DNA of 64,000 bases from Paenibacillus xylanexedens (GCF_007680605.1 NZ_VEIO01000001.1:744001-808000), one strand, 5' to 3'; shown: positions 11,932-21,251, numbered from the stretch's first letter. Notes: generated from the sequence alone by a model not told the origin. Numbers and translations are program-made.

Positions 11932-12222
11932 ATGATGATAATAATAGTTGCTCTTTCCTTGCTGGGTATGTTAGCGTTCTATAGCTTAATTGCTTACGTC
12001 TTGATTCGCTTCATTTCAAAAAAGGCTTTTAAAGTGACGTTAACGAAGTTGGAGATAATTGAAATCATAACGTGGGTTGCACTGATTTTTGTTGCTTTTT
12101 ATACGATCAGATCAGGATCATCTTCTATGTTCTTACCATCTGTACTACTTTTTATAACATTAATGAATATGCGAATCTCGAATCGAAAACAAAGAGAACG
12201 TGTCAAACAAGAATGTACTTGA
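11932..12222 (+). CDS. Small membrane protein, unknown
   Basis: Protein of 96 residues with three likely membrane segments (MIIIVALSLLGMLAFYSLIAYVL, IIEIITWVALIFVAFYTI, and MFLPSVLLFITLMNM) and a basic C-terminus. I do not recognise a family. Base use is AT-rich, like the rest of the islet at 11.9-14.1 kb. After the TGA the same frame stays open for 36 more codons to 12333 and encodes a charged, coding-like stretch, so the gene may once have been longer. There is no strong ribosome binding site, which lowers confidence. Confidence 0.45.
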   Translation: MMIIIVALSLLGMLAFYSLIAYVLIRFISKKAFKVTLTKLEIIEIITWVALIFVAFYTIRSGSSSMFLPSVLLFITLMNMRISNRKQRERVKQECT

Positions 12223-12366
12223 ATTGTCGAGACAAGAAGGTTGTACTTTGATTCTGGAGCAAACATTAAGAACGTCAAAAAAGAAGTAAACGCAGTGCTA
12301 AAAAAGACTTGTAATCTTTATGAGAAAGAGTGAGATAAGTTATAAAGATGTATATTAAATAGTAGG

Positions 12367-12402
12367 GCCAACCAAGATTCAAATCATCTTGGTTGGCTTT
12401 TT
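12367..12402 (+). terminator. Strong hairpin terminator between convergent genes
   Basis: GCCAACCAAGAT (12367-12378) pairs perfectly with ATCTTGGTTGGC (12386-12397) around an 8-nt loop and is followed by TTTTT. It lies just after the end of the reverse-strand secreted protein gene and may serve both strands. Confidence 0.8.
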
Positions 12403-12410
12403 AGTATTTG

Positions 12411-13229
12411 TTAAATAGGACTCTGACCTCTAAGCTTTAATTCCCATCCATAATTGAAGAATTTAGCTGTTGACTGATTTATAAAATTTGTATTAACTTT
12501 AATTCCAACTTCAGTTCCTAGCCCGCCATCAAGAACATCAATCCAACTTGAAGGTGCTACCGCAAGAAAGGTTTTGCCAAAATCTATAGATCCAGGAATT
12601 TGAGAGCAATCAGATATTTGTTTTTTTGCCTTTGTATCAATTCCTGGACCGATTTGAGATAACTGACAAGAGTTTGTGCCATAAGGTAAAGCGTTATTGA
12701 TGTTCCAATTTGCACCTTTATCGTATCGGTAATATGCTTTATCTATACCATTATATATAAAACGATCTTTAGTTTGTGAATGGTAATATAAAGTAATTGT
12801 TAGTTTAACAGTATTTGCATCATTTTTGTTGGTGCCTGTCCAAGTAAAGGGGTCAGCATTCACGACCATATTTGTCTTGAACTGCGTTACTTTTTCGCCT
12901 GTTTCAATGTTTTCTAAATCTCTATATTTATATGTTTCATTCGTTAATATTTCATAATTAACTTCCTCCGATGGAATCTTAGATTGGGAGTTGTTCATAG
13001 AATTAATATTAATTCCATCGTCAGCTATGAGACTATTTCCTTCTACTTTTGTATCGACTTTATTGTTTTCGTTAGTTACGTCATACTCTTTGAGCACTTT
13101 AAATCCTTCTGGAACGTCTAAATCATTTGGGAAGTTCTCATTGTTTGGCGAAGCCGCAACAGGGGACAAGGAACATAATAAAAGGATTGCTGTTAACCAT
13201 GCACTAAATAAGCCATTTCTAAATCTCAT
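12411..13229 (-). CDS. Secreted protein of unknown function
   Basis: Protein of 272 residues with a clear signal peptide (basic MRFRNG, hydrophobic AWLTAILLLCSLSPVAA, likely cut after AASP or nearby). The mature part is rich in Asn, Lys and Thr, has no membrane segment, and has two Cys that could form a disulphide (SCQLSQ and ISDCSQ). I recognise no domain. The start has GGAGGAATTAT before the ATG. It is AT-rich compared with the core genes, consistent with acquired DNA, and is transcribed away from the lipoprotein gene at 13342. Confidence 0.6.
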   Translation of the reverse strand: MRFRNGLFSAWLTAILLLCSLSPVAASPNNENFPNDLDVPEGFKVLKEYDVTNENNKVDTKVEGNSLIADDGININSMNNSQSKIPSEEVNYEILTNETYKYRDLENIETGEKVTQFKTNMVVNADPFTWTGTNKNDANTVKLTITLYYHSQTKDRFIYNGIDKAYYRYDKGANWNINNALPYGTNSCQLSQIGPGIDTKAKKQISDCSQIPGSIDFGKTFLAVAPSSWIDVLDGGLGTEVGIKVNTNFINQSTAKFFNYGWELKLRGQSPI

Positions 13230-13341
13230 ATAATTCCTCCTAAATTATGGATTTTACACTCGGTTTTTTAATTAACCAAGGAACCATATATTGAATCAGA
13301 ATAGATAATTTAGGTTATTATTAGATTAGGAGGGATGTATC

Positions 13342-13686
13342 GTGAGAAGGAAAATAATATTATTCATGTGTCTAACTTTTCTTTTAATTTTCATAAGTGC
13401 CTGTGGTAATGGTGATATTAAGCACACTAAAAGCGAGAATTGGGATGTTGCATTTCAAAGATCAACAGGAACATTTGGGATGACATATATTGGGGAAGAG
13501 AAACAAATAAAAGATTTGGTATATAGTGTGACTGGTACAAACATTGAACAAGAAGGTAGGGCTTACGAGGAACAGGATACGCCATTTAAGATTTCTGGGG
13601 TGGTGACCGATTCGGAGAAAACTGAAGGTCCAATTAAATTTGATATCCATTGGAATAATAAAAGCGAAAGTGTGACTTTCGAATGA
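13342..13686 (+). CDS. Small lipoprotein of unknown function
   Basis: Protein of 114 residues with a lipoprotein signal (MRRKIILFMCLTFLLIFISAC; lipobox ISAC, lipidated Cys21) and a short strand-rich domain ending in DIHWNNKSESVTFE. The GTG start is preceded by AGGAGGGATGTATC. No family is recognised. A possible promoter (TTGAAT ... TTATTAT, spacer 18) lies just upstream in the divergent region. It is the last gene of the AT-rich islet. Confidence 0.6.
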   Translation: MRRKIILFMCLTFLLIFISACGNGDIKHTKSENWDVAFQRSTGTFGMTYIGEEKQIKDLVYSVTGTNIEQEGRAYEEQDTPFKISGVVTDSEKTEGPIKFDIHWNNKSESVTFE

Positions 13687-13800
13687 ACTAGATTGTAGAA
13701 TCTTAAGTAAGTTGCTATCACCTGAATGTTTTATTTTATTGTAAGAATTAGATTGAGCAATTGAAATGGAAGTGATAATGAAACAGGAGACTTTTTAATA

Positions 13801-14067
13801 TGTCAACAACTGGTCAACAATTATTATAAAATTATTTGAACTTGGATATATCTTTTGAATTTGAAACCTCAAATAAAAGTTCAAACAACAAAAAGAAGCC
13901 CTCTTTCGAGAGCTTCTTTTTCATGGGAGAGGAGAAACCGGACGAAGAGCTTATGGGGAAACGTAAGTCTTCTCCGCGGTTGTCTACGACACTTGTGATG
14001 TCGATAATTATAGAATGGCCCAAGGGTTTCCTTTTTATACATATCTGTCAACAATCCGTCAACAATT
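13801..14067. repeat. Two copies of a 22-bp double TGTCAACAA repeat
   Basis: TGTCAACAA-ctg-GTCAACAATT (13801-13822) and TGTCAACAA-tcc-GTCAACAATT (14046-14067) are identical outside the three-base spacer. Each unit is itself a tandem direct repeat with an 11-bp period, and the two units lie 245 bp apart. Tandem sites with helical-turn spacing resemble the arm sites bound by tyrosine recombinases of integrated elements. They mark the edge of the AT-rich islet next to rsmD. No integrase gene is present. Confidence 0.5.
13891..13921. terminator. Bidirectional hairpin terminator
   Basis: AAAAGAAGC-c-CTC pairs with GAG-a-GCTTCTTTT around TTTC. It has A runs before and T runs after, so it can act on both strands. 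It lies between the two TGTCAACAA repeat units. The stretch 13687-14168 holds no other gene I can support. Confidence 0.65.
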
Positions 14068-14168
14068 TTTTGTATAGGCAGAAGCAGTGTTTTTCAAACG
14101 GAACTGGAGTGTGGTACGATAGGTTAAAGAATAAATATATGTACATAGAGAGAAAAGGTGACGTATTC

Positions 14169-14777
14169 GTGAGAGTGGTATCTGGAAGTGCGAAGGGCAG
14201 GCCGCTGAAGGCTGTTCCCGGCACAGGTACGCGTCCAACCACTGATAAGGTGAAGGAAGCGTTGTTTAGCATGATTGGCCCTTATTTTGAGGGCGGCGCA
14301 GCATTGGATCTGTTTGCAGGCAGTGGAGGTCTCGGGATCGAGGCGCTGAGCCGCGGCATGGACAAGGCTGTTTTTGTTGATCTGGAAACGAAAAGTATTG
14401 AAGTGATCCGCGAAAATCTGAAGGCAACGAAGCTGGAGGGTCAGGCGGCTGTATATCGGAATGATGCAGGTCGTGCGCTCAAAGCGCTGGCTAAACGTAA
14501 CACAACATTTGATCTGGTGTTTCTCGATCCGCCCTATCGCATGAAGAACGGACACGAGTTCATGTTAACGATGCACGAACTGGAATTGCTTGAAAAGGGT
14601 GCAACCATCGTGCTTGAGTATGAGTTCAAACATGAATACCCCGAGCAATTTGGCCCGTTTGAACAAACGCGTAAAGCGGTATACGGGGATACAGCTGTAT
14701 CCATTTACGATTATGTACCCGGTGCGGCAGAGGATGAAGAAAACAGCATCACAGAAGAGGAGGCTCCTCATGACTGA
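14169..14777 (+). CDS. rsmD: 16S rRNA (guanine966-N2)-methyltransferase
   Basis: SAM-dependent methyltransferase of 202 residues that modifies G966 of 16S rRNA in the small subunit. The N-terminus [18 protein letters not shown] and [13 protein letters not shown] are typical of RsmD. Motif I is [18 protein letters not shown] and the catalytic motif IV is [10 protein letters not shown] chose GTG 14169, 8 nt after AAGGTG (14155-14160); the upstream in-frame extension runs back through a terminator hairpin and is not credible. This is ylbH in Bacillus subtilis and, as there, is followed by coaD, which it overlaps by 8 bp. Confidence 0.92.
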   Translation: MRVVSGSAKGRPLKAVPGTGTRPTTDKVKEALFSMIGPYFEGGAALDLFAGSGGLGIEALSRGMDKAVFVDLETKSIEVIRENLKATKLEGQAAVYRNDAGRALKALAKRNTTFDLVFLDPPYRMKNGHEFMLTMHELELLEKGATIVLEYEFKHEYPEQFGPFEQTRKAVYGDTAVSIYDYVPGAAEDEENSITEEEAPHD

Positions 14778-15285
14778 AATGATTCATCGGCAGGAACGCA
14801 TTGCTGTATATCCAGGAAGCTTTGATCCCGTAACGATGGGGCATCTTGATATTATTGCGAGAGCGTCGAAACAGTTTGACCGTGTCATCGTCGCTGTGTT
14901 GAACAATATGAGTAAAAATCCGATGTTCACCGTAGAAGAGCGTAAGGAATTGATTCGAACGGTAACCAGCGATCTGCCCAACGTTGAGGTGGACAGCTTC
15001 CGTGATCTGACGGCCAATTATGTGCGGCAAAAGGAAGCACAGGTCATCGTGCGAGGCATTCGCTCTGTGACTGATTTTGAGTATGAGCTTATGCTTGCAT
15101 CCACTAACAGCAAGTTGAACCCGGATGCGGAAACGATTTTTATGATGACCAACCCGAAATACTCCTACCTCAGTTCCAGTATCGTTAAAGAAATCGCCCA
15201 CTATCATGGGGATGTAACGGATCTGGTATCACCTGAAGTTGAAGCTGCGCTTCGCCAGAAGATCAGCGAGAAAAAAGGCGGTTAA
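14770..15285 (+). CDS. coaD: Phosphopantetheine adenylyltransferase
   Basis: Catalyses the penultimate step of coenzyme A synthesis, adding AMP from ATP to 4'-phosphopantetheine to give dephospho-CoA. It has 171 residues, against about 160 in the family. [18 protein letters not shown] carries the T/HxGH nucleotidyltransferase motif, and [19 protein letters not shown] is the C-terminal ATP-binding signature (ISSTxVKE-like). ATG 14770 lies inside the end of rsmD (ATGACTGA), so translation is probably coupled; the upstream in-frame extension is rejected. The 3' end overlaps the convergent ylbJ by 23 bp. Confidence 0.95.
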   Translation: MTEMIHRQERIAVYPGSFDPVTMGHLDIIARASKQFDRVIVAVLNNMSKNPMFTVEERKELIRTVTSDLPNVEVDSFRDLTANYVRQKEAQVIVRGIRSVTDFEYELMLASTNSKLNPDAETIFMMTNPKYSYLSSSIVKEIAHYHGDVTDLVSPEVEAALRQKISEKKGG

Positions 15286-16597
15286 TCCATAAGGTAAGGC
15301 CGGAAAGACCGATCATCACCCCAAGAAGTAAAGCGAGACTTAGGGCTGCTGCAGGAAAGCTGTTCCAGATGAGTTGCCATGTACTTGTGGTGTCTGGAAA
15401 TTGCAGAAACGGCCAGTAGAACAAAGAATTTGAGCGCTCTACCGCAGTGGTCTGCCACGTGGTCCATACTTCCGTGCTATACCGGCCGAAGGGTTCCCAC
15501 AACCAGAGGGTAAGGCTAAAGGCGGTTAACCCATGTCCTAATCGAACGATAATAAAAAAGAGCACGGATTGCAGTCCGGGAATGGCTGTTCTTAGCATCG
15601 ATGAGACTTGCAGATGCGAGCATACGCCTCCCCAGCCAAGCGCACCTGCCAGGAATGCCATCAGTAGGGCGGGTGCTATTGCTGTTTTGCTAATATGATA
15701 TGTCCCCAGGTGAAGCTCCAGCACAGCAGGCCAAACTGCAGCTGAAATACCGGGAGTCAGGTAGAGGGAGAGCAACCGGATGAATACTGCAAAAACGATG
15801 ATGTAACCTCCAGTTAACATTAGAACCTGTACGGCATGAGATACAGTGTCACCCAATAATTTTCCAAAACCTCGTGCATCCCGGCTATGTGCTTCTCTAG
15901 CGGCGAGCAACATACGCGAACCAATGCGAAGTCTCTGAGATTTCGGAGCTAAGGGATGCGGTTGCTTCTTATCGGTCTCTGCTTGATGTTGGACGGATGA
16001 GAGAGAACGGACGGCTTTGTTAGGTGATATGGATTCTGGTACAAGATTTTTTTGGCGGGATGCAGGGCTGAAACGAATGGCAACGGCGGCTGCAATCCAG
16101 CCACTGATCCAGTGTATGATGAGTAGAAAATATCCGGCGGCAGGATTTTGAAGAAAAGCACCTCCAACAACAAGCAGAATCATCATGGGGTTGGCAAAAT
16201 GGGCTGCTGCCGTAATAATAACCGCCTGTCTGGCGGTCATTTGTTGATCCTTGAGTAATCGGGATACGGCATCTATGGCGGCTGGAAAACCTCCACACAT
16301 GCCCACAGCGAGAGCGAAGCCGGTATGGCCTGGCAACTTGAACAAAAGTCTCATCAGAGGCTCTAGCAGAACCCCCAAGGCGTGGGTAAAGCCAAACGCG
16401 GTCAGCATCTGGGATAACATCAGGAACGGTAGCAGGGCGGGAAAGACAATTTTCCACCAGATGTCGAGTCCCTGAATGGAGGCGTCGAAGGCTTCTTTGG
16501 GAGATGCAACTATTGCAACAACCAGCATAAATGCACTGGCGCTCAGGAATACGGTTCGTACCAAACCCGGACTTCGAACCTCGCTGGATACGGTCAT
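15263..16597 (-). CDS. ylbJ: Sporulation integral membrane protein YlbJ
   Basis: Polytopic membrane protein of 444 residues with Gate/nucleoside-recognition domains ([23 protein letters not shown] and [19 protein letters not shown] are YlbJ hallmarks). In Bacillus subtilis, ylbJ is made in the mother cell under SigE and is needed for normal spore cortex; the same role is inferred here. The middle part (near 195-235) is a hydrophilic loop longer than usual. The start has GAGGTG 5 nt before the ATG. Unlike B. subtilis, where all ylb genes point the same way, it is on the opposite strand to coaD and ylbL. Confidence 0.9.
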   Translation of the reverse strand: MTVSSEVRSPGLVRTVFLSASAFMLVVAIVASPKEAFDASIQGLDIWWKIVFPALLPFLMLSQMLTAFGFTHALGVLLEPLMRLLFKLPGHTGFALAVGMCGGFPAAIDAVSRLLKDQQMTARQAVIITAAAHFANPMMILLVVGGAFLQNPAAGYFLLIIHWISGWIAAAVAIRFSPASRQKNLVPESISPNKAVRSLSSVQHQAETDKKQPHPLAPKSQRLRIGSRMLLAAREAHSRDARGFGKLLGDTVSHAVQVLMLTGGYIIVFAVFIRLLSLYLTPGISAAVWPAVLELHLGTYHISKTAIAPALLMAFLAGALGWGGVCSHLQVSSMLRTAIPGLQSVLFFIIVRLGHGLTAFSLTLWLWEPFGRYSTEVWTTWQTTAVERSNSLFYWPFLQFPDTTSTWQLIWNSFPAAALSLALLLGVMIGLSGLTLWINRLFSR

Positions 16598-16649
16598 CGT
16601 TTCACCTCATATCAATTAACGCCTCTCGGGCATTGGGATTATAGTGGAC

Positions 16650-16719
16650 GGCCGAATCACGTTCGTAAACGGTTCGGCCTTGACCGGATAGACGGCGAAT
16701 CATCCTGCGGCCTATCCGG
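16650..16719. other. Two tandem stem-loops between ylbJ and ylbL
   Basis: GGCCGAA (16650-16656) pairs with TTCGGCC (16673-16679), and CCGGATAG (16684-16691) pairs with CTATCCGG (16712-16719). They lie in the divergent gap 16598-16925. Neither is followed by a T run, so they are not obvious terminators. A possible ylbL promoter follows (TTGATT 16822-16827, spacer 16, CATAAT 16844-16849). Confidence 0.45.
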
Positions 16720-16925
16720 CCTGTACCATTGTATGCAGGAACAGCAAGGTGTTAGACTTGGATTGTAACCATATGGAATAAGGATGGGCTAAAAGTTTAC
16801 ATGAACGCATACCTTGTGGAGTTGATTTAGAGAGCCATTTTCTCATAATGGAATACTGCATAAGCGGCGTTTTAGTGTAGAGCTTGGGTTCAGCTTGAAT
16901 AGGATAAAGAACGGAGGCTCATGAG

Positions 16926-17966
16926 ATGAATCGGTTCCGGAAAACGGGTGGTTTCAGAGCTTCGATCTACGTGATCGCGGTGGCTCTGATCGTCTATCTT
17001 ACGGTGTACATGCCAACGCCGTATATTATTTATACGCCTGGCAGTGCGGATGAAGTTAAACCGATGGTTACCGTGAAGGGCGGTGACAAAGATGAAAAAG
17101 GCGTATTCATGATGACCACCGTGTCGGCGACGTATGCCAATTTATTTTTGCTAGCTACTTCTTACTTTGATAAAAATGCGCAAGTGGATAAAAAGGAAGA
17201 TCGTCTGCGTGGCAAAAGCGAGGCGGAATACTCCGCTGAACAGGTCTGGTTCATGAGTGATTCGCAATCCTCCGCCATGGAAGCAGCCTATGAGAAAGCG
17301 GGTATTGCATACTCCATTGTGCCTGAGAACATCTTTGTGTTTGGTCTTTCGGAAAATCCCAAACCGGATGGAGATATTGAACCCGGAGACATTATACTGG
17401 GTGTGAACGGTACAGCTACACCGGATAATACGGTGCTTGCCAAACAGCTGGAAGGAAAAAAAGCCGGGGATACGGTGGAGATGCAATTGGAGCGCGGCGG
17501 TGAGACGATTAGCCGGGATATCACGCTGGTTGAGGTGAAAGACAGCAAGACAGGCAAGATGCGTACTGGACTTGGGGTGATGATCGGTGCGGTGCAGAAG
17601 GTGAAGCCGGAAGACCCGAACAAACAAATCACGTTTTCAAGCACGCAGGTGGGAGGTCCTTCTGCCGGATTAATGTTCACGTTGGAAATTTACAATCAGT
17701 TGACTCCTGGTGATCTGACCAAGGGACATCGGATTGCTGGTACAGGTACGATTACGAAGGATGGTGTTGTAGGAGCCATTGGCGGTGTGCAACATAAAAT
17801 AGTCGCTGCCGACCGTAAAAAGGCGGAAATCTTCTTTGTACCTAAAGATAATTATAAAGAAGCTGAGGCCAAAGCAAAAGAGATCAACACTCCAATGAAG
17901 CTTGTGCCCGTTAGCACACTCGATGATGCTTTGACCTACCTGAACACCATGTCCGTAAAGTCGTAA
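16926..17966 (+). CDS. ylbL: Membrane-anchored PDZ and Lon-type (S16) protease YlbL
   Basis: Protein of 346 residues related to SepM. An N-terminal anchor (ASIYVIAVALIVYLTVYM) is followed by an extracytoplasmic region, a PDZ domain near residues 130-200 (GDIEPGDIILGVNG) and a C-terminal Lon-like protease domain. The catalytic Ser is in GGPSAGLMFTLEIY, with the partner Lys near HKIVAADRKKAE. It cleaves exported peptides or proteins at the membrane; in B. subtilis YlbL has been linked to regulated cell-division recovery after DNA damage. The substrate here is unknown. It keeps its place in the ylb region. The ribosome binding site is GGAGG. Confidence 0.9.
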   Translation: MNRFRKTGGFRASIYVIAVALIVYLTVYMPTPYIIYTPGSADEVKPMVTVKGGDKDEKGVFMMTTVSATYANLFLLATSYFDKNAQVDKKEDRLRGKSEAEYSAEQVWFMSDSQSSAMEAAYEKAGIAYSIVPENIFVFGLSENPKPDGDIEPGDIILGVNGTATPDNTVLAKQLEGKKAGDTVEMQLERGGETISRDITLVEVKDSKTGKMRTGLGVMIGAVQKVKPEDPNKQITFSSTQVGGPSAGLMFTLEIYNQLTPGDLTKGHRIAGTGTITKDGVVGAIGGVQHKIVAADRKKAEIFFVPKDNYKEAEAKAKEINTPMKLVPVSTLDDALTYLNTMSVKS

Positions 17967-18185
17967 GTGGAATGAGATGCGTTTAGAAGAGCCTGGACAG
18001 TTGCTTTTTCTAAAAAGTGAAGGGCACGCTCGAAAAAACAGGTATAGGGCGATTCTTACAGAAGAACATAAAGCAGTGAATGGAACGATGTCACAGTAAG
18101 TATCAAGGTGAAGTTAAATATTACGATATGTATTCATAGGTATGATAACCATGTAAGACCTTGCTTTTAAAATAATGAAATGAAG

Positions 18186-18232
18186 AAATCCCTTGTGATG
18201 GCGGCCAAAGGCTGGACACAGGGGATTTTTTG
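18186..18232 (+). terminator. Terminator between convergent ylbL and tmcAL
   Basis: AAATCCCTTGTG (18186-18197) pairs with CACAGGGGATTT (18217-18228), one G-U pair, followed by a T run. It sits in the convergent gap. Confidence 0.75.
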
Positions 18233-18304
18233 CTGTTTTTTTTATAGTTTGAATCGTATTGGTATATATGCATTTTGTGGCTTTGAATCATTGGGCGAGA
18301 TCAA

Positions 18305-19549
18305 TTAGATTCTCACGGGTGATTCGTAGTAGTCGCTAAACATTATGCGTGATATGCTGCTTGAATCCTGCTGGTCATGGGCAAGAGCATAGGCGGCTTG
18401 CGCCTGGATATCCAATTCCAGTTGAGCATGTTCAAACGTTGAGGGTTTCATTACAACAGGCAGGGTGGCTGTTCTTTTCATCTGTTTGAGCAGACTCTGG
18501 CCTGTTGAAGTAAAGCCGAGGATTCGCAGATATCCGGGTCCGGTGGCTAACCGCTCTGGTGAGCATTCATCCTTCGTGTGGTTCAGAAGTATGTGGGCAA
18601 GCATGCGCTGCAGTTTGGTGCGCGTGTAACGCCGGGTTTTGAGCGCATTCAGGAGAGTTTCGACGGAAGGCTCGGGGAGCTGGGCGAGTGCACGTATAAG
18701 CCGATGCTCCAGTCCTTCCGTGACTTCGGCGATACGTTCCAGCTCGGAGGCACGGCGGGTGGCCGCGATGTGCAGCAGCGGCTGGGCAAAGCGCTCCCAG
18801 TGCATGGGAGCGCGTCCTTCTTGCCATTCGCGATGCAGAATGGCAAGTGTTGCCGCCGGCACGTATGGTGCCGCGGCATCGGGCCCGTCCGCCAGCAACA
18901 GGCGGCGGACAGCTGTGGCACTGGCGATCGCCCCCGGACCGGGCGTCGCCTGGTGATAGGCGGCACCGGTACGTGCCGCCGTCAAGGGCTGGATCGCGCT
19001 GCCAAGCCGTTGCAGCGCGATGAGGTAGTGCAGCCCAAGCGAATTGTTGGGCTGCTCCAGCAGTGCGGCGGCGTCGTGAGCATCGACGCCGCCGGGCGCC
19101 AGCGCTGCCGCCGCGCCTGCGTACGCGGCGGGGTAGCTGGCGCCCTCCCGCAGGCGGCGCGCGATATCCTCGCGCAGCCCTGCGGGCTCCACAGCCAGCA
19201 CGCGCGCAATGCGCTGCAGGCTGTCGATGTCGCCGGACTCGCTGCCAAAGCAGAGCGAGTCCACAACCCCGGTGCGGTGAAGCAGCGATACCGCACCAAA
19301 GGCAAACCACTCCGCCGGTTGAACCGCATAGGCAACCGGCAATTCCATCACGAGATCGGCGCCAGCATGGAGCGCCATCTCGGTGCGTGCCCTTTTACCA
19401 ACGATGGCGGGTTCGCCACGCTGGAGAAAAGGGCCGCTCATCACGGCAACAACGGCGTCTGCTCCGCTAAGCCGCCGCGATTCATTCAGATGATGCACAT
19501 GTCCGTTGTGCAACGGGTTATATTCCACAATAACGCCTACAGCTTTCAT
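18305..19549 (-). CDS. tmcAL: tRNA(Met) cytidine acetate ligase (YlbM family)
   Basis: Protein of 414 residues that acetylates the wobble cytidine (ac4C34) of elongator tRNA-Met using acetate and ATP. The N-terminal nucleotidyltransferase fold is clear: GVIVEYNPLHNGHVHHL with the HxGH motif, then VMSGPFLQRGEPAIVGK and FGSESGDI. The start has AAAGGAG before the ATG. The middle third (about 18640-19340) is strikingly GC-rich and Ala-rich, unlike both ends of the gene, which creates long open frames on the other strand. It lies in the usual ylb neighbourhood but on the reverse strand. Confidence 0.9.
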   Translation of the reverse strand: MKAVGVIVEYNPLHNGHVHHLNESRRLSGADAVVAVMSGPFLQRGEPAIVGKRARTEMALHAGADLVMELPVAYAVQPAEWFAFGAVSLLHRTGVVDSLCFGSESGDIDSLQRIARVLAVEPAGLREDIARRLREGASYPAAYAGAAAALAPGGVDAHDAAALLEQPNNSLGLHYLIALQRLGSAIQPLTAARTGAAYHQATPGPGAIASATAVRRLLLADGPDAAAPYVPAATLAILHREWQEGRAPMHWERFAQPLLHIAATRRASELERIAEVTEGLEHRLIRALAQLPEPSVETLLNALKTRRYTRTKLQRMLAHILLNHTKDECSPERLATGPGYLRILGFTSTGQSLLKQMKRTATLPVVMKPSTFEHAQLELDIQAQAAYALAHDQQDSSSISRIMFSDYYESPVRI

Positions 19550-19750
19550 GAGCGTTACTCCTTTCGTACTTTAACTATAGCAAACTTATTCTTAAAAATA
19601 TTCAGGCAGTAACCTGCCTCTGCAGTTGTTCTGTCATCTTCGTATCTGCATACATAAGTAGTCATAAACAATCAGTTCACCGTCAAAGCTCATTTTACCT
19701 CTTTCATCATATTTCATCATAGAGTAGAGCCGGCATTAGAGCAAATGATG

Positions 19751-19792
19751 AAAAAAGGCACAGAACCAGCATCCGCAGATGCTGCCTGTACC
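19751..19792 (-). terminator. Terminator of hmp (reverse strand)
   Basis: Read on the reverse strand, an interrupted stem built from GG-ACAG-CAGCATC and GATGCTG-CTGT-CC encloses TGCG and is followed by TTTTTTC. It lies about 130 bp after the hmp stop. Confidence 0.65.
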
Positions 19793-19924
19793 TGAAATAT
19801 AGTCCTGATTATTTTTCGGAAAATCTTTCATAAGAAAATACCTAAGAAGTAACCGCCACTTCCTCGGAATCCATTTTTGTACCTTTAAGATGAATTCTAC
19901 ACATTTTTCGACTATATTTTATGC

Positions 19925-21160
19925 TCAGACATTCTCCGTAGCAGGAGCAAGACTGGCTTTTGGCCCGAAAAATTCATAATGGATACGATCTTCTGCAACA
20001 CCAATGGACAGAAGTTCTGCATATAACGAACGCATAAACGTGACAGAGCCGCACAGATAATAGTTCGCATCCGGTTCTTGAATCACTTGACGAAGCCATG
20101 CTGCATCCATGTATCCCTGTTTATAAGCCAGCTCATTTTCCAGATCGGAATCGGCAGGCGAAGTGTAACAATAGTGTGCGTTGAGATTAACATGCTCATG
20201 AGCCAGTTGACTTACGTGATCGCGGAACGCGTGCGATAATCCGTTCGGGCTAGCATGTAAAAAGGTAATGGAACGCTGATCATCCGACTCCAACATTGTA
20301 TTCAGCATGCTGACCATAGGGGTTATCCCTGCACCTCCGCTTAACAGCACAACAGGACGCGGATCTTCCATATCCAATATGAAATCACCCGCAGGAGCGG
20401 AGAGTTCGACCAGGCTCCCCTCTGTAATATGATGGTGAAGATAATTGGAAATTACACCGTCAGGGCGATCCGATCCACCCGATTCACGTTTCACGGATAT
20501 ACGAAAATAGGGTTTGCCAGGTGCGTCGGAAAGGGAATACTGACGAATCTGGGTGAATTCCTGTCCGGCAGGCTGGATTTTAATGCTGATATATTGTCCT
20601 GCCTTGTATGAAGAGATAGACTTGCCATCCTCCGGTATCAAATAAAACGAAGTGATGAGTTCGCTTTCTTGTACTTTTTTCGCAACTTTGAAGGTTCTGA
20701 AACCGTCCCATCCACCCGTTTGATTTTCGGCTTCGCTATACATATCCTGCTCGATGCCTATAAAAGCATCTGCAATCATTTGATAAGCATCGTCCCAAGC
20801 GGCTAAAATTTCATCGGTTGCGACATCACCGAGTACATCTTTGATGGCTTGAAGCAGATAAGTGCCAACGATAGCGTATTGTTCAGGTACAATGCCGAGG
20901 CTACGGTGTTTGTGAGCAACCTGACGAACGGCTGGCAAAATAGCCGCGAGGTTATCGATGTGCATTGCCGCGGTGTAAACCATGTTGGCGAGTGCGGCTT
21001 GCTGGCGGCCTTGTTTTTGATTCGCGTGATTGAAAATGTTTAATAGCTCCGGATGAGCCGCAAACATCGTTTGATAAAAGTGGCGTGTAATGGCTTCTCC
21101 ATGAATTTCAAGTACGGGTACAGTAGATTTGATTACGTTAATCGTTTGTTGGCTTAACAT
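19925..21160 (-). CDS. hmp: Flavohaemoglobin (nitric oxide dioxygenase)
   Basis: Protein of 411 residues that converts NO to nitrate using O2 and NAD(P)H. Residues 1-140 are a globin domain (YQTMFAAHPELLNIFNHANQ; proximal His in AHKHRSLGI). Residues 150-260 are an FAD domain (IRQYSLSD) and the rest is a NAD domain (LLSGGAGITPMVSML, YLCGSVTFM). It protects against nitrosative stress. It interrupts the usual ylbM-ylbN neighbourhood and faces away from yceD. An FNR-type site with suitable spacing lies upstream. Confidence 0.95.
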   Translation of the reverse strand: MLSQQTINVIKSTVPVLEIHGEAITRHFYQTMFAAHPELLNIFNHANQKQGRQQAALANMVYTAAMHIDNLAAILPAVRQVAHKHRSLGIVPEQYAIVGTYLLQAIKDVLGDVATDEILAAWDDAYQMIADAFIGIEQDMYSEAENQTGGWDGFRTFKVAKKVQESELITSFYLIPEDGKSISSYKAGQYISIKIQPAGQEFTQIRQYSLSDAPGKPYFRISVKRESGGSDRPDGVISNYLHHHITEGSLVELSAPAGDFILDMEDPRPVVLLSGGAGITPMVSMLNTMLESDDQRSITFLHASPNGLSHAFRDHVSQLAHEHVNLNAHYCYTSPADSDLENELAYKQGYMDAAWLRQVIQEPDANYYLCGSVTFMRSLYAELLSIGVAEDRIHYEFFGPKASLAPATENV

Positions 21161-21251
21161 GTATTTTCCCTCCCGATTTTCTTTTGAAATATCAATAATA
21201 GATTGTTATAAAAATGGTTGTGAAAGTTACTTTGTGATTGAATCTACGAAA

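Noticed and set aside
13836..14168. N-terminal extension of rsmD
   Set aside because: The frame is open but runs through a perfect terminator hairpin and the TGTCAACAA repeats; the normal RsmD N-terminus with a good ribosome binding site is at 14169.
18578..19612. A 344-codon open frame on the + strand opposite tmcAL
   Set aside because: It is the antisense shadow of the GC-rich tmcAL gene, with biased low-complexity translation (Arg, Pro, Ala) and no recognisable domain.
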